Of a stretch of 64,000 nucleotides of DNA, positions 25,433 through 34,467 are shown in pieces (position 1 is the first letter of the stretch; every line of letters begins with the position of its first letter). Below the pieces are notes generated by a model. It was not told the DNA's origin and did not search any database. It saw only the letters and a program-made list of their open reading frames with translations. Location of the stretch: positions 44,386 through 108,385 of the forward strand of contig VGVG01000005.1 of the NCBI GenBank assembly GCA_016874055.1, in the 5' to 3' direction. The stretch is from Gammaproteobacteria bacterium (GTDB taxonomy: Bacteria > Pseudomonadota > Gammaproteobacteria > Steroidobacterales > Steroidobacteraceae). Position numbers and translations under genes: made by a program.

Positions 25433-27124
25433 TCAGCCGAGTTTGAGTTCTTTGACCAGAGCGGTACGTAACTTAAATTTCTGGATTTTGCTGGATGACA
25501 TCGGCCACTCGGTGACGAAGCGAATGTACCTCGGTACCTTGAAGCCGGCGACGTTCTTTTTACAGAACTCAATGAGCTCAGCCTCAGTCGCCGTGACACC
25601 GGGTTGAAGTTCGACGAAAGCCGCTGGGACTTCCGCGTACTTGGCGTCTGGAATGCCGACGACCTGCGCGAGTTTCACCGCCTTGTACTTTTGCAGCTGC
25701 GCTTCGATCTCGGCGGCAGCGACGTTTTCGCCACCGACCTTGAGCATGTCCTTGAAGCGACCGTGGAACATGATCGTGCCTTGCGCATCGACCGAGCCAA
25801 TGTCACCTGTGTGGAACCAGCCGTCCGTGTCGAGTGCTTCGGCGCTCTTCAAGGGATCGCGGTAGTAGCCCTCAAAAAGACTATATCCGCGAACGAGTAC
25901 TTCGCCGCGCTCTCCCGTGACGACGTCGCGACCCGAGTTCGGATCGATGACACGGACTTCGAGCCCCGGCAGCGGACGACCAAGGCGAGTGATTCTTTGA
26001 GACTCCGGCTCGCCCGGTGAGCCCGTCGAGACCGTACCCGAGGCCTCGGTCATGCCGAAGCTGCCCACCTGAATGGCAGCAGGCATGGCTTTCATGATCG
26101 GCTCCGCCACGCCCGGAGGCTGTACGGCGAAGTTCGAGTTCATCAGTCGAATGCTTGAGAGGTCGCGCGATACGAAGTCGGGGTGGTAGATGAGCCCCTG
26201 CATGATGGTGACGAAGCTCGGGTAGGTCGCCGTGACCTTGTGCTCCTCGAGCATCTTGAGCGCGACACCCGCGTCGAAGTATCCCATCGTGAGATACGTA
26301 CCGCCGACGTCGAAGATGGCGAGCATGGGCAACACGGCTGCGATGTGGAACATCGGCAGCGGTGACCACAGCGAGTCTTCGCGCGTCAGGCGATAACGAT
26401 GACGACCGAGAGCGATCGAATTACGAACCTGCGCCTCGTGAGTGATGAGGCAGCCCTTCGGGTTCGCCGTCGTGCCCGAGGTGTAGAGCATGAGCGCCGT
26501 GTCACGAACACGCGTCCGTAGGCGGGTCTTGTGCACCTCGATTTCGGGAAACCGATCGGCGGCTGCATCGAAATCGGCCTCCGAGACGAAGCCGGCGCGC
26601 GCGCCAGGACCATAGAGCACGACGTTACGCAACTTCGGCGCAGCTGCCACACGCAAGGACATTGGATCTTTTTGCGATGGCAGGTCTGTCAGCACGCCCT
26701 CGAGTCGTTCGACGAAGTTGACCTGATCGGCCACTGTGTCCGTCGTGATCAACGTCACGAGATCGGCATTCTCGACCACATAACCAATCTCGCCCGATCG
26801 ATATCGGGCGTTGATCGGAACGATGACGGCGCCGCACAACGCGATCGCAAAATAAAGTTCAACGAACTCGGAGCAGGTATGCATGAGGATGCCCACATGC
26901 TCTCGCGGCTTGACGCCGAGCGCCTGTAAGCTGCGCGCACGACGGATCGCACGGGCGGCGAGTTCCGCGTAGGTGTAGCTCCTCTCCGGGAAAACGAGCG
27001 CCGTCTTGTCAGGGTCTCGATCGACCGCCGTCAGCAACAGATCGCCCATCGTCGTAACGGCGATGCGTAACGCGGCGAGATCCTCACCACCCTCCCATTC
27101 CATGATGGGTGTTTTTTCACTCAT
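25433..27124 (-). CDS. Acyl-CoA synthetase / AMP-dependent carboxylate-CoA ligase
   Basis: 563 residues with the ANL-superfamily motifs: the phosphate loop LMLYTSGTTANPKG, GSFGMTEASGTVS, DGWFHTGDIG and the C-terminal FKDMLKVGGENVAAAEIE, with a catalytic Lys region SSSKIQKFKLR. It activates a carboxylic acid to its CoA ester with ATP. The ATG at 27124 overlaps the stop of the PQQ-dehydrogenase gene (TGATG), so they are coupled; that pairing suggests the acid formed after alcohol oxidation is activated here. The chain type cannot be predicted. Confidence 0.93.
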   Translation of the reverse strand: MSEKTPIMEWEGGEDLAALRIAVTTMGDLLLTAVDRDPDKTALVFPERSYTYAELAARAIRRARSLQALGVKPREHVGILMHTCSEFVELYFAIALCGAVIVPINARYRSGEIGYVVENADLVTLITTDTVADQVNFVERLEGVLTDLPSQKDPMSLRVAAAPKLRNVVLYGPGARAGFVSEADFDAAADRFPEIEVHKTRLRTRVRDTALMLYTSGTTANPKGCLITHEAQVRNSIALGRHRYRLTREDSLWSPLPMFHIAAVLPMLAIFDVGGTYLTMGYFDAGVALKMLEEHKVTATYPSFVTIMQGLIYHPDFVSRDLSSIRLMNSNFAVQPPGVAEPIMKAMPAAIQVGSFGMTEASGTVSTGSPGEPESQRITRLGRPLPGLEVRVIDPNSGRDVVTGERGEVLVRGYSLFEGYYRDPLKSAEALDTDGWFHTGDIGSVDAQGTIMFHGRFKDMLKVGGENVAAAEIEAQLQKYKAVKLAQVVGIPDAKYAEVPAAFVELQPGVTATEAELIEFCKKNVAGFKVPRYIRFVTEWPMSSSKIQKFKLRTALVKELKLG

Positions 27125-28971
27125 CACTTCTCTTCCGGCAAACCGAATACGAGTAGCACGTTACCCGGCATGTGGAAGTAGACGCCGTAGCCTGATGCGG
27201 CGAACAGCATCCCATCTTGGATGACCGGACCCGCACCGCCACCGAATGATCCACCACTAGCCTTCGACCCGTCGACCGTGGTGACCTCACGCGTCGCGTC
27301 GTACTCCCAGATCACGCGTCCGCTCGCGCTGTCGTAGGCGCGCAGGCGGCCATCCATGTGGCCGGCGAGCACGGCTCCTGGCATCGCCGTGATGGCAGCC
27401 GAGATGCCCGGTTCGCAGTACTGGCGACCATTGCAGACGTTATTGGCTGGTTGAGCCCACAGCATCCGGCCAGTGTCTATGTTGACGGCGTAGAGACCTG
27501 CTTTAGAGGGAACAGCGTGCAGATTCGTCTCAGCTTCCGGGTTTGACATGTCGGAAATCGGTACGAACAGCGTACGACCTTCAAGCGCCATGCCGAAGTG
27601 GACGCCGCCCTGAATACCGCCACGACCGATTTTATTACGCCAGATCGGTTGACCCTGATCGGCGAGATCGAGTGCGTACACATCGCCTGACTTTTGACCA
27701 ACGAGCAGGATCGGCTTGCCTGCGCTCGTTCGCGCGACGATGGTCCCCGCGCCGAAGTCGAAGTCCGGGCCATTTTCTTCAGGGCAGTTCGGGTTGTCCT
27801 GAATCATGCAGGCGACGTTCCAGGCGTCGTTGGCCGTTTTCTGTCTATGCCATAACAGTTTGCCTGTCTCCAGTTCGATGGCGAACAGCGCATCGCTACG
27901 GTCGTTGGCGGGAGAGGAATAGTTCTCTCCTGTTCCGACGTAGAGCGTGCCGGTTGTCGTATCGATCGATGGGCTGTTCCAAATTGGAGCACCGGAGGGC
28001 GCGAGTACCGGCGTACCGATTTTGGTCTTGCCGACTTCGGTCGGCTTCTCGTCGATGGAGTGGGTGCGCCAGATTTCTGCGCCATTCTTCGGGTTGAGTG
28101 CAACGACTGAGCCGCGGAAAGTGCAGCAGGGATAGGTTGGATCCGCTGCAGAGGTCACTTCGAGCGAAGAGACCGGAACGTACAAGCGACTCTGGTAAAG
28201 CACTGGCGCGCCCGTGACCGTCGCATTAGGGTGCTCGTCCACCTTGTTTACCCACAGCAGCTTGCCCGTCGTCGCTTCGACGGCATAGACGCGTGCGATG
28301 AGATCAGCGAAGTAGGCGATCGGGGTCGCCTTTGAGCTGGCGTGGCTCGTTTCGATGATGACGGGCGTACGCACTTCGGCGCTCGCGCGGAAGCTCCAGC
28401 GCACGCAGCCGGTTTTCTTGTCAAGCGCATACACCGTACCGTTCTGACTGCCGATGAACACCGCACCGAGCGCGACGGTTGGTTGTGAGCGGACACGCTG
28501 GGCGTTCGGGAACGCAAACGCCCATTTTAATTGTAATTTGGGCAGATCCGAGGCTTGTAGCCCTGCGGCATCGGCTGGAATCAGACGATGGTTTTCGCGA
28601 TTGACGCCCCATCCGACCTTCTTCGTGACTTTATCAAGATCGAATTCTTTGGCCGGTCCCGAGCATAGCTGCGGCTGAGCCCGCTTAAGTGCCTCGTCTA
28701 CGGTATGCCCTGCCAGATATTCGGCGACCATACGGCGATCGGCCGCTGAGAGCCCCGAGGACTGCATCTGCATGATGCCGCGCTCCATCGAATTGAGAAT
28801 ACCGTCGGCCGGCATCATCTGCAGGAACATCTTGTGGGGGGCTTTTTTCACACCGCCTTCATGACAGCCTGCACAAGCTCGCTGGAAGATCTCCTCGCCA
28901 GCGGTCGTAGCTGCCCAGCCTGGCAGCGTGAGAATCGACAGCAACAGAATTACGATCATTGGCCTCGTCAT
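27124..28971 (-). CDS. PQQ-dependent dehydrogenase with N-terminal cytochrome c domain (PVA-dehydrogenase-like)
   Basis: 615 residues. A signal peptide (about 1-20) is followed by a class I haem site CAGCH (Cys33, Cys36, His37) and then an eight-bladed PQQ propeller with repeated W-docking-type segments (GTVYALDKKTGCVRWSF, GKLLWVNKVDEH, GSVVALNPKNGAEIWR). The order cytochrome then propeller is that of polyvinyl-alcohol dehydrogenase rather than of most quinohaemoprotein alcohol dehydrogenases, where the haem is C-terminal. An adjacent Cys pair (TYPCCTF) may form the vicinal disulphide known in PQQ enzymes. It should act in the periplasm on an alcohol and pass electrons to the respiratory chain. 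It overlaps the E2 gene by ATGA. Confidence 0.9.
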   Translation of the reverse strand: MTRPMIVILLLSILTLPGWAATTAGEEIFQRACAGCHEGGVKKAPHKMFLQMMPADGILNSMERGIMQMQSSGLSAADRRMVAEYLAGHTVDEALKRAQPQLCSGPAKEFDLDKVTKKVGWGVNRENHRLIPADAAGLQASDLPKLQLKWAFAFPNAQRVRSQPTVALGAVFIGSQNGTVYALDKKTGCVRWSFRASAEVRTPVIIETSHASSKATPIAYFADLIARVYAVEATTGKLLWVNKVDEHPNATVTGAPVLYQSRLYVPVSSLEVTSAADPTYPCCTFRGSVVALNPKNGAEIWRTHSIDEKPTEVGKTKIGTPVLAPSGAPIWNSPSIDTTTGTLYVGTGENYSSPANDRSDALFAIELETGKLLWHRQKTANDAWNVACMIQDNPNCPEENGPDFDFGAGTIVARTSAGKPILLVGQKSGDVYALDLADQGQPIWRNKIGRGGIQGGVHFGMALEGRTLFVPISDMSNPEAETNLHAVPSKAGLYAVNIDTGRMLWAQPANNVCNGRQYCEPGISAAITAMPGAVLAGHMDGRLRAYDSASGRVIWEYDATREVTTVDGSKASGGSFGGGAGPVIQDGMLFAASGYGVYFHMPGNVLLVFGLPEEK

Positions 28972-30173
28972 ACAAAGATACCCTCCTCAATCCGTTGCTT
29001 GAGTGCAAAAAGAAAACGAGCTCCCAGCGCGCCATCGACGACGCGATGGTCACAAGAGAGTGTCAGCATCATAAGCCTTCCGACCGCAGGCCGGCCGCTG
29101 CGCAGCACCACCGCATCACGAATACGGCCGACCGCCAAAATGGCAACCTGCGGCGGATTGATGACGGCATCGAACGCGTCGATACCGAACATGCCGAGGT
29201 TCGACAGCGTGAAACTGCCGCCGGTGATGTCTTCTCGGATAAGTTTATTGTCACGCGCCTTGCCTGCGAGCTCACGCGCTTCTTGGGCGAGCTGCACCGC
29301 ATCTTTGGTTTCGGCGTTTCGAACGACCGGCGTAATGAGACCGCCCGGGGTGGATACGGCGAGGGCGATGTCGGCACTGCGCCGACGCAAGATCGTGTCG
29401 TTCTCGAGGCAGGCATTGACGTCCGGAAATTCAGCCAGCGTGCGCGAGAGCGCGACCATCAACAAATCATTGACCGAGATCTTTCGTTGGGCGGCCGCGT
29501 GTTCGGCTCGAGCCGCCTCAAGTGCGGCGCAGTCGACGTCAGCGTGCAGGCGATAGTGCGGAATGGTCTGCTTCGATTCGGTGAGTCGTCGCGCAATCGC
29601 CAATCGCATGGCGTTCATCGGCACGGACTCGACCGCCGTCGATTGCTTCGCGTGATAAGACTCGACGTCTTCTTTGGAGATGCGTCCGTTGCGACCGGTG
29701 CCCGTCACCTTCGAAAGATCGACACCGAGCTTTTCGGCGAGGCGTCGAGCGATCGGGCTGACGCGGGTGTCTTCCTCGCGATCGGGCGCTACGGGCGCCG
29801 AGGGTAACGATGAGGGTGCAGGTTCAGTCGTGGATGCAGCAGTCGACGAGGCGCTCGTCTCTGGCTCGAATGACGCATCCGCGGCTTTGAATTCTCGAAC
29901 GAAACGATCGATATCTGCTTCGGCGACATCGCCTTCAGAGACGATGCCGACGAGTGCGCCCACGGGGAGCGTATCGCCGACGGCGCCGATCACGCGACGC
30001 AAGGTGCCTTCGACGCTCGCTTCGACGGTGCTGACGATTTTTTCCATCTCGACATCGAGCAGCACGGCTCCCCGCGTCACGGCGCCGCCGACCTCGACAT
30101 GCCAGGAGGTGATGGCGCCTTCCTGCATCTCGATGCCCCACTTGGGCATCGTAATGGCGTGGATTTTCGACAT
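28968..30173 (-). CDS. 2-oxoacid dehydrogenase E2 component (dihydrolipoamide acyltransferase)
   Basis: 401 residues from the ATG at 30173. The lipoyl domain (about 3-80) carries Lys45 in DVEMEKIVST. Proline/alanine/serine linkers flank a peripheral-subunit-binding domain (about 137-172, VSPIARRLAEKLGVDL). The C-terminal catalytic domain has DHRVVDG (His376, Asp380). It forms the core of a 2-oxoacid dehydrogenase complex, here most like acetoin/branched-chain types. The E1-beta gene ends 2 bp before it. No E3 (lipoamide dehydrogenase) gene is in the window. Confidence 0.94.
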   Translation of the reverse strand: MSKIHAITMPKWGIEMQEGAITSWHVEVGGAVTRGAVLLDVEMEKIVSTVEASVEGTLRRVIGAVGDTLPVGALVGIVSEGDVAEADIDRFVREFKAADASFEPETSASSTAASTTEPAPSSLPSAPVAPDREEDTRVSPIARRLAEKLGVDLSKVTGTGRNGRISKEDVESYHAKQSTAVESVPMNAMRLAIARRLTESKQTIPHYRLHADVDCAALEAARAEHAAAQRKISVNDLLMVALSRTLAEFPDVNACLENDTILRRRSADIALAVSTPGGLITPVVRNAETKDAVQLAQEARELAGKARDNKLIREDITGGSFTLSNLGMFGIDAFDAVINPPQVAILAVGRIRDAVVLRSGRPAVGRLMMLTLSCDHRVVDGALGARFLFALKQRIEEGIFV

Positions 30174-30175
30174 GG

Positions 30176-31201
30176 TCAGCTGGCCGCCCGTGATTCTTTG
30201 AGCATTTTCCGAATCGCCGCCTCGATGGACTGCGGACCCGGTACGTAGGCGCGCTCGAGTTCGCGCGCGAAAGGCACGGGCGTATGCGGCGGCGTCAGTT
30301 GGACGATGGGCGCCTTCAAAGAGTGGAAGGCGTTGCTGGACACGAGCCCGGCGATATCGGCAGCCACGGAGCAACGCGGCGGCGACTCGTCGATGATGAC
30401 GAGGTGACCCGTGTTGTCGAGGCTTTCGTAGATGGTTTCGTCATCGAGTGGGGACAAGGTGCGCGGATCGAGCAGATCTGCGGTGATGCCGTCTGCAGCG
30501 AGCGCATCGAGCGCCTTCTCGGCGAACGACACCATGCGTCCGATGGCGACCACTGTGACATGTTCGCCCTCGCGAACGAGATTCGCTTCGCCGAACGGCA
30601 GAGTGTAGTCTCCCTCCGGCACCGCCGATTTTCTTGGATAGAGCGCCTTGTGCTCAAAGAAAATCACCGGATCGTCGTCACGGATGGCCGTGAGCATGAG
30701 GCCCTTGGCATCGTAGGCATTCGACGGTACGACTACTTTGAGACCGGGAACGCCGGTGACCATCGCGTACATCGACTGACTGTGCTGGGCGCCCATGTTC
30801 ATGCCAGCGCCCGTCGCGGCGCGGATGACGATGGGGCAGGAGGTTTTGCCGCCGAACATGTAGCGGAACTTCGCGGCCTGGTTGAACACCTGGTCAAAAC
30901 ACACGCCGAGGAAGTCGGCGAACATGAGTTCGGCGACCGGGCGTAGACCGGCAAGTGCAGCGCCGTTCGCGGCGCCAATAATGGCCGACTCGGAAATCGG
31001 CGTGTCGATCACTCGATCCTCACCGAACTTCGGCAGCAGACCTTTGGTGACGCCGAACACACCGCCTGCGGCATCGCGTTGACCGGAAGTCCCGCCCGCG
31101 CCACCGGAGACGTCTTCGCCGAGCACGATGACCCGCGGGTCGCGCGCCATCTCAAGGTGCAAGGCCTCGTTGATGGCGTCTCTCATCGAAATTTGTCGCA
31201 T
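30176..31201 (-). CDS. 2-oxoacid dehydrogenase E1 component, beta subunit
   Basis: 341 residues: MRDAINEALHLEMARDPRV, then VLGEDVSG and GVTKGLLPKFGEDRVIDTPISESAIIGAANGAA, with DLRTL-like DLLDPRTLSPLD near residue 240. This is the transketolase-like pyrimidine-binding subunit of acetoin, pyruvate or branched-chain 2-oxoacid dehydrogenases. It pairs with E1-alpha 23 bp upstream and E2 2 bp downstream to give oxidative decarboxylation of a 2-oxoacid (or cleavage of acetoin) to an acyl-CoA. Confidence 0.94.
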   Translation of the reverse strand: MRQISMRDAINEALHLEMARDPRVIVLGEDVSGGAGGTSGQRDAAGGVFGVTKGLLPKFGEDRVIDTPISESAIIGAANGAALAGLRPVAELMFADFLGVCFDQVFNQAAKFRYMFGGKTSCPIVIRAATGAGMNMGAQHSQSMYAMVTGVPGLKVVVPSNAYDAKGLMLTAIRDDDPVIFFEHKALYPRKSAVPEGDYTLPFGEANLVREGEHVTVVAIGRMVSFAEKALDALAADGITADLLDPRTLSPLDDETIYESLDNTGHLVIIDESPPRCSVAADIAGLVSSNAFHSLKAPIVQLTPPHTPVPFARELERAYVPGPQSIEAAIRKMLKESRAAS

Positions 31202-31224
31202 GACTCTGATCTCTGGGGGGCGGG

Positions 31225-32193
31225 TCAGTAGGAGACGTACACGTCGGTGAGCAAGTCGGCGGCAGACGGCGGAACCGCTGCGCGGGACTTGGCGACCGAC
31301 GAATCGATTAGCGCCATCACTTCGGTATCGATGGCGTCGAGCTCTGCGCTTTGCAGCCAGCCTTCCTTGCCGACGCGGTCGCGGAAAATTCGCAGGCAGT
31401 CCATTTGCTCACGGTGACGGGCGACTTCGTCCTTGGCTCGATAGAGCATCGGATCGCCCTCGAAATGGCCGAAAAAGCGCGTGGTTTTGGCCTCGAGCGT
31501 GGCCGGGCCACCACCGGCTCTGGCGGTCTTCAATAATTTCGCCATCGCGTCGTAGACGGCAAAGAAATCAGAACCGTCGCAGGTTTCGGCAGGCATACCG
31601 AATCCGTGCGCACGTCCGGCGATATCGCCGGAGCCCACGGCGTACGAAGCGCCGGTGTGCTCGGAGTAGCCATTATTCTCGAACACGAAAATCACTGGGG
31701 CGCGCAGCACCACAGCCAAGTTCATCGCTTCGAAGACGGTACCTTGGTTGGCGCTACCGTCGCCACCCAAGGCCACCGAGACGTTGCCGCGCTTGGCAAT
31801 CTTGCAGGCGATGCCCGCGCCAACCGCGATCGGCGGTCCGCCGCCGACGATTGCGTTTGCGCCGAGCATGCCTTTGGTCATGTCGGCGATATGCATGGAG
31901 CCGCCTTTGCCTTTGCAGAGGCCATCGCGACGCCCGTAGATTTCGAGCATCATTCCTTCAACATCACAGCCCTTGGCGATGCAGTGCCCGTGACCGCGGT
32001 GGGTGCTGGCGATCCAATCTTGGTCCGAGAGGTGCTCGCAGACGCCGACGGCGACGGCTTCCTGGCCGGAGTAGAGGTGAGTAAATCCCGGTATCTCGCC
32101 GGTTTGGATTTCGACGTGCAGACGTTCCTCGAATTCGCGGATCGTCTTCATCTGCCGATAGACGCGCAGCAACAGGTCTCTAGGAAGGCTCAC
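31225..32193 (-). CDS. 2-oxoacid dehydrogenase E1 component, alpha subunit
   Basis: 322 residues with the thiamine-diphosphate motif GDG-x-ANQGTVFEAMN-x...-ENNGY (about 140-175) and GRRDGLCKGKGGSMHI, typical of acetoin dehydrogenase AcoA and pyruvate dehydrogenase alpha subunits. Cytoplasmic. The 110-bp gap before it, after the Rieske gene, is the largest in the operon and might hold an internal promoter, though none is obvious. Confidence 0.94.
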   Translation of the reverse strand: MSLPRDLLLRVYRQMKTIREFEERLHVEIQTGEIPGFTHLYSGQEAVAVGVCEHLSDQDWIASTHRGHGHCIAKGCDVEGMMLEIYGRRDGLCKGKGGSMHIADMTKGMLGANAIVGGGPPIAVGAGIACKIAKRGNVSVALGGDGSANQGTVFEAMNLAVVLRAPVIFVFENNGYSEHTGASYAVGSGDIAGRAHGFGMPAETCDGSDFFAVYDAMAKLLKTARAGGGPATLEAKTTRFFGHFEGDPMLYRAKDEVARHREQMDCLRIFRDRVGKEGWLQSAELDAIDTEVMALIDSSVAKSRAAVPPSAADLLTDVYVSY

Positions 32194-32303
32194 GGAATCT
32201 CCTGAGGGGCGCGCCCGGCACGCGATCTTGATGGTAAGTCAACGACAGAAAACGGGCAACGCTGACGGAAACAATCAGCGCTGCTCTTTTTCGGGCCGGG
32301 TCT

Positions 32304-33701
32304 TCAGCGGCCGTCCAGTTTGGCCGCCGCCTCGTCGGCATCGCTGCCGAGGTAGTCCATGAGCACCTTATGGAAGTGCCGGATTCGCAGTTCCTGGGAG
32401 CCGATCCACAGGCCTTCGAGTCCGGCCGAGTGTATCCCATCCTGAACGCCGGGGAGGTTCTGGGCGTCTTGGTCGAGGACGAGCCCGATCGATTTATCGC
32501 CGTGGCGGAAATACTGATGCTTCGGGCGGGCTGGGCGCTCGGCACCCTCGGGGACGAGTTCGAAGGTCCACACGTCATAAAGCATCCGGTTCGGATCGGT
32601 CGGATGCGGGCGCTGCCGAAACAGCATCAGGTCGTCGGCGTGAACGTTGAGCGTGACGTTCGGGAAGATCAGGTAGTGATAGTCGTCGGTCAGCTGGTCG
32701 TCATTGAGCCCCGAATAATCGCGGCCCATCGAGGCGCCGGTCCGACGCTTGTGCCGCTGCACGTCGCGACGAAGATTCTCGAGCGGTTCGTCGTAGTCCG
32801 CGGGGTCCATGCCCGCGGTTTTCATGATGCTCTTGATCGGATCAGGAATGGACGGCGGCTTGCGCACGCGCGGGCTTACGGTGCCGAAGGGGATGAGATA
32901 GCGGTTGTGGCGGTCGTAGCAATCGATCTGGATGTCGAGATCGTGCAGGTAGTAGAGCAGCTGCGGGTGAATGCCCTGCACGTGATAGCTCTCGTTGAAG
33001 GCGTCGACCGAGGTCTTCCAGTTGCAGTTCCACTCGACCGTGATGGCGCGGGTGAGGGCCATCCGCGGAAAATGATAGGGGTCGAGATGCTGCGGGATCG
33101 GCGCGAGATAGTCGGCGAGTGGACCGACTTCACGGTTGAGGCTGAACCATACGAATCCGCCCCAGGTGTCGCAGGGCAATTCTTTGAGACCACGACAGGG
33201 CGGTGCGCCTTGCGGAAAGGTATCGAGGTCGGGAATGCGCACGAAACGCCCGTCAATACCGTACTCCCAGTGGTGGTACTGGCACTTGAACGTGTCTGCG
33301 CTCGAAATACCCGTCGGGCGCAGACGGTTCCCGCGATGCAAACACACGTTGTAGAACGCGCGCATGCGTCCGTCGGCTTGTCGCACCAGCAAAATCGATT
33401 CGCGACCGATCTCGGTGCAGATGTAGTCACCGGGTTCCGGCACGTCGGACTCCAGTCCGCCGAGCAACCACACCTTGCTCCACATCCGATCCCACTCAAG
33501 TTGCAGGAAGCCTCGCGAGGTGTAGCGCTCTTTCGGAATCATGGCATCGCCGAGATCGGGGTCGGGCGCTTTGGCGCTTGGCGTACCCGGACCTTCCGTC
33601 GGTTCGACACGCCGAACCTTGCGATAGGTTGGGGCGCGTGAGCGTTCGCGCAGCGCGGCTTCCTCGGCTTCGGTACGAGTGTCGGTCGGCTTCTTGCTCA
33701 T
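32304..33701 (-). CDS. Rieske non-heme iron oxygenase, alpha subunit (copy 3)
   Basis: 465 residues from the ATG at 33701; the frame is open upstream, but the ATG overlaps the stop of the ThuA-like gene (ATGA), which marks the coupled start. A charged extension of about 50 residues precedes the Rieske domain. Its ligands are Cys120, His122, Cys140 and His143. The second motif reads CQYHHW, with His144 in place of the usual Gly. The mononuclear iron site has His240, His245 and Glu237. It is related to copy 1 (similar C-terminal halves). It probably oxygenates the substrate of the 13-gene operon. Confidence 0.91.
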   Translation of the reverse strand: MSKKPTDTRTEAEEAALRERSRAPTYRKVRRVEPTEGPGTPSAKAPDPDLGDAMIPKERYTSRGFLQLEWDRMWSKVWLLGGLESDVPEPGDYICTEIGRESILLVRQADGRMRAFYNVCLHRGNRLRPTGISSADTFKCQYHHWEYGIDGRFVRIPDLDTFPQGAPPCRGLKELPCDTWGGFVWFSLNREVGPLADYLAPIPQHLDPYHFPRMALTRAITVEWNCNWKTSVDAFNESYHVQGIHPQLLYYLHDLDIQIDCYDRHNRYLIPFGTVSPRVRKPPSIPDPIKSIMKTAGMDPADYDEPLENLRRDVQRHKRRTGASMGRDYSGLNDDQLTDDYHYLIFPNVTLNVHADDLMLFRQRPHPTDPNRMLYDVWTFELVPEGAERPARPKHQYFRHGDKSIGLVLDQDAQNLPGVQDGIHSAGLEGLWIGSQELRIRHFHKVLMDYLGSDADEAAAKLDGR

Positions 33702-34465
33702 GATGAGATCCGTTCGGCTGAAGCGGCCCAGCGTATGCCGCGCCTCAAAATTTCGACGAACGCCGGCGTATTCCAGCTGCCGCGTTCGATCGTGGGGTAT
33801 TCGTCCATGATGGGACGCATATCGTAGTGCCCGCGTGAGTGACCGAGCGTGAAGTAAAGCACTTCGCCCGCGCCGGTGCGCTTGAGATACAGCACGGGTC
33901 GCGGCTCGTCTTGGGTCCAATCACTATCAACAAAGAGCGAGGTGCACCCGGACCAGCGCGTATGCAACAGCACCTTGAGGGGGCCATGCAACTCACTCAG
34001 ATAAAGCTCATCATCCGCATCGAAAGGTTCGATTCCCTCGACGAGCGGATGATCGGGTTCGGATACTTCGACGCGATACGACGCAATCGGCGGGTGCGCC
34101 AAAAATTGACTGCCCAGCGTTTGCATCAGGGCCGGTGCGGTGCGAGGCGCTTCCCAAGCTTTGCTCGACTTGGACCATCGTAGGATCGAGTTCGTGCCGT
34201 GCAGGGCGAGCCAGCGGTGTCCCGCCGAGACCCAGTCGCGAAGCCGCGCTGCACCGGCTTCGTCTGGCACGACGTCGACCGTATAGGTAATGAGCACATC
34301 GGCCGCGACGATCGCATCGATGTCGCGATAGTCCTCGAACACCCGACACCGGATGTTCGGATGCTCGCTGATCAGACTCAGCAACTGCAGTCGTGTGTGA
34401 TCGATATCGTGATACTTGCCTCCGGCAACGAGGCACGCATCGATACGTCGCGGCAGGCTCGACAT
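33698..34465 (-). CDS. ThuA-like domain protein
   Basis: 255 residues with a class I glutamine-amidotransferase-like (ThuA) fold: DACLVAGGKYHDIDHTRLQLLSLI, ADVLITYTVDVVPDEAGAARLRDWVSAGHRWLALHGT, then SELHGPLKVLLHTRW and GAGEVLYFTLGHSRGHYDMRP. ThuA domains are known from trehalose/sugar utilisation and often have no tested activity. Its presence between an SDR and a Rieske gene is unusual; it is coupled to the Rieske gene by ATGA and lies 2 bp behind an SDR gene. Confidence 0.82.
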   Translation of the reverse strand: MSSLPRRIDACLVAGGKYHDIDHTRLQLLSLISEHPNIRCRVFEDYRDIDAIVAADVLITYTVDVVPDEAGAARLRDWVSAGHRWLALHGTNSILRWSKSSKAWEAPRTAPALMQTLGSQFLAHPPIASYRVEVSEPDHPLVEGIEPFDADDELYLSELHGPLKVLLHTRWSGCTSLFVDSDWTQDEPRPVLYLKRTGAGEVLYFTLGHSRGHYDMRPIMDEYPTIERGSWNTPAFVEILRRGIRWAASAERISS

Positions 34466-34467
34466 GA

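Noticed and set aside
30174..30374. Longer E2 protein starting at 30374
   Set aside because: The extra 67 residues overlap the E1-beta gene and have no similarity; the lipoyl domain begins right after the ATG at 30173.
32370..33641. 423-codon open frame on the plus strand opposite Rieske copy 3
   Set aside because: It is antisense to a gene with clear Rieske motifs, has no recognisable domain and shows the codon pattern expected of a shadow frame in GC-rich DNA.
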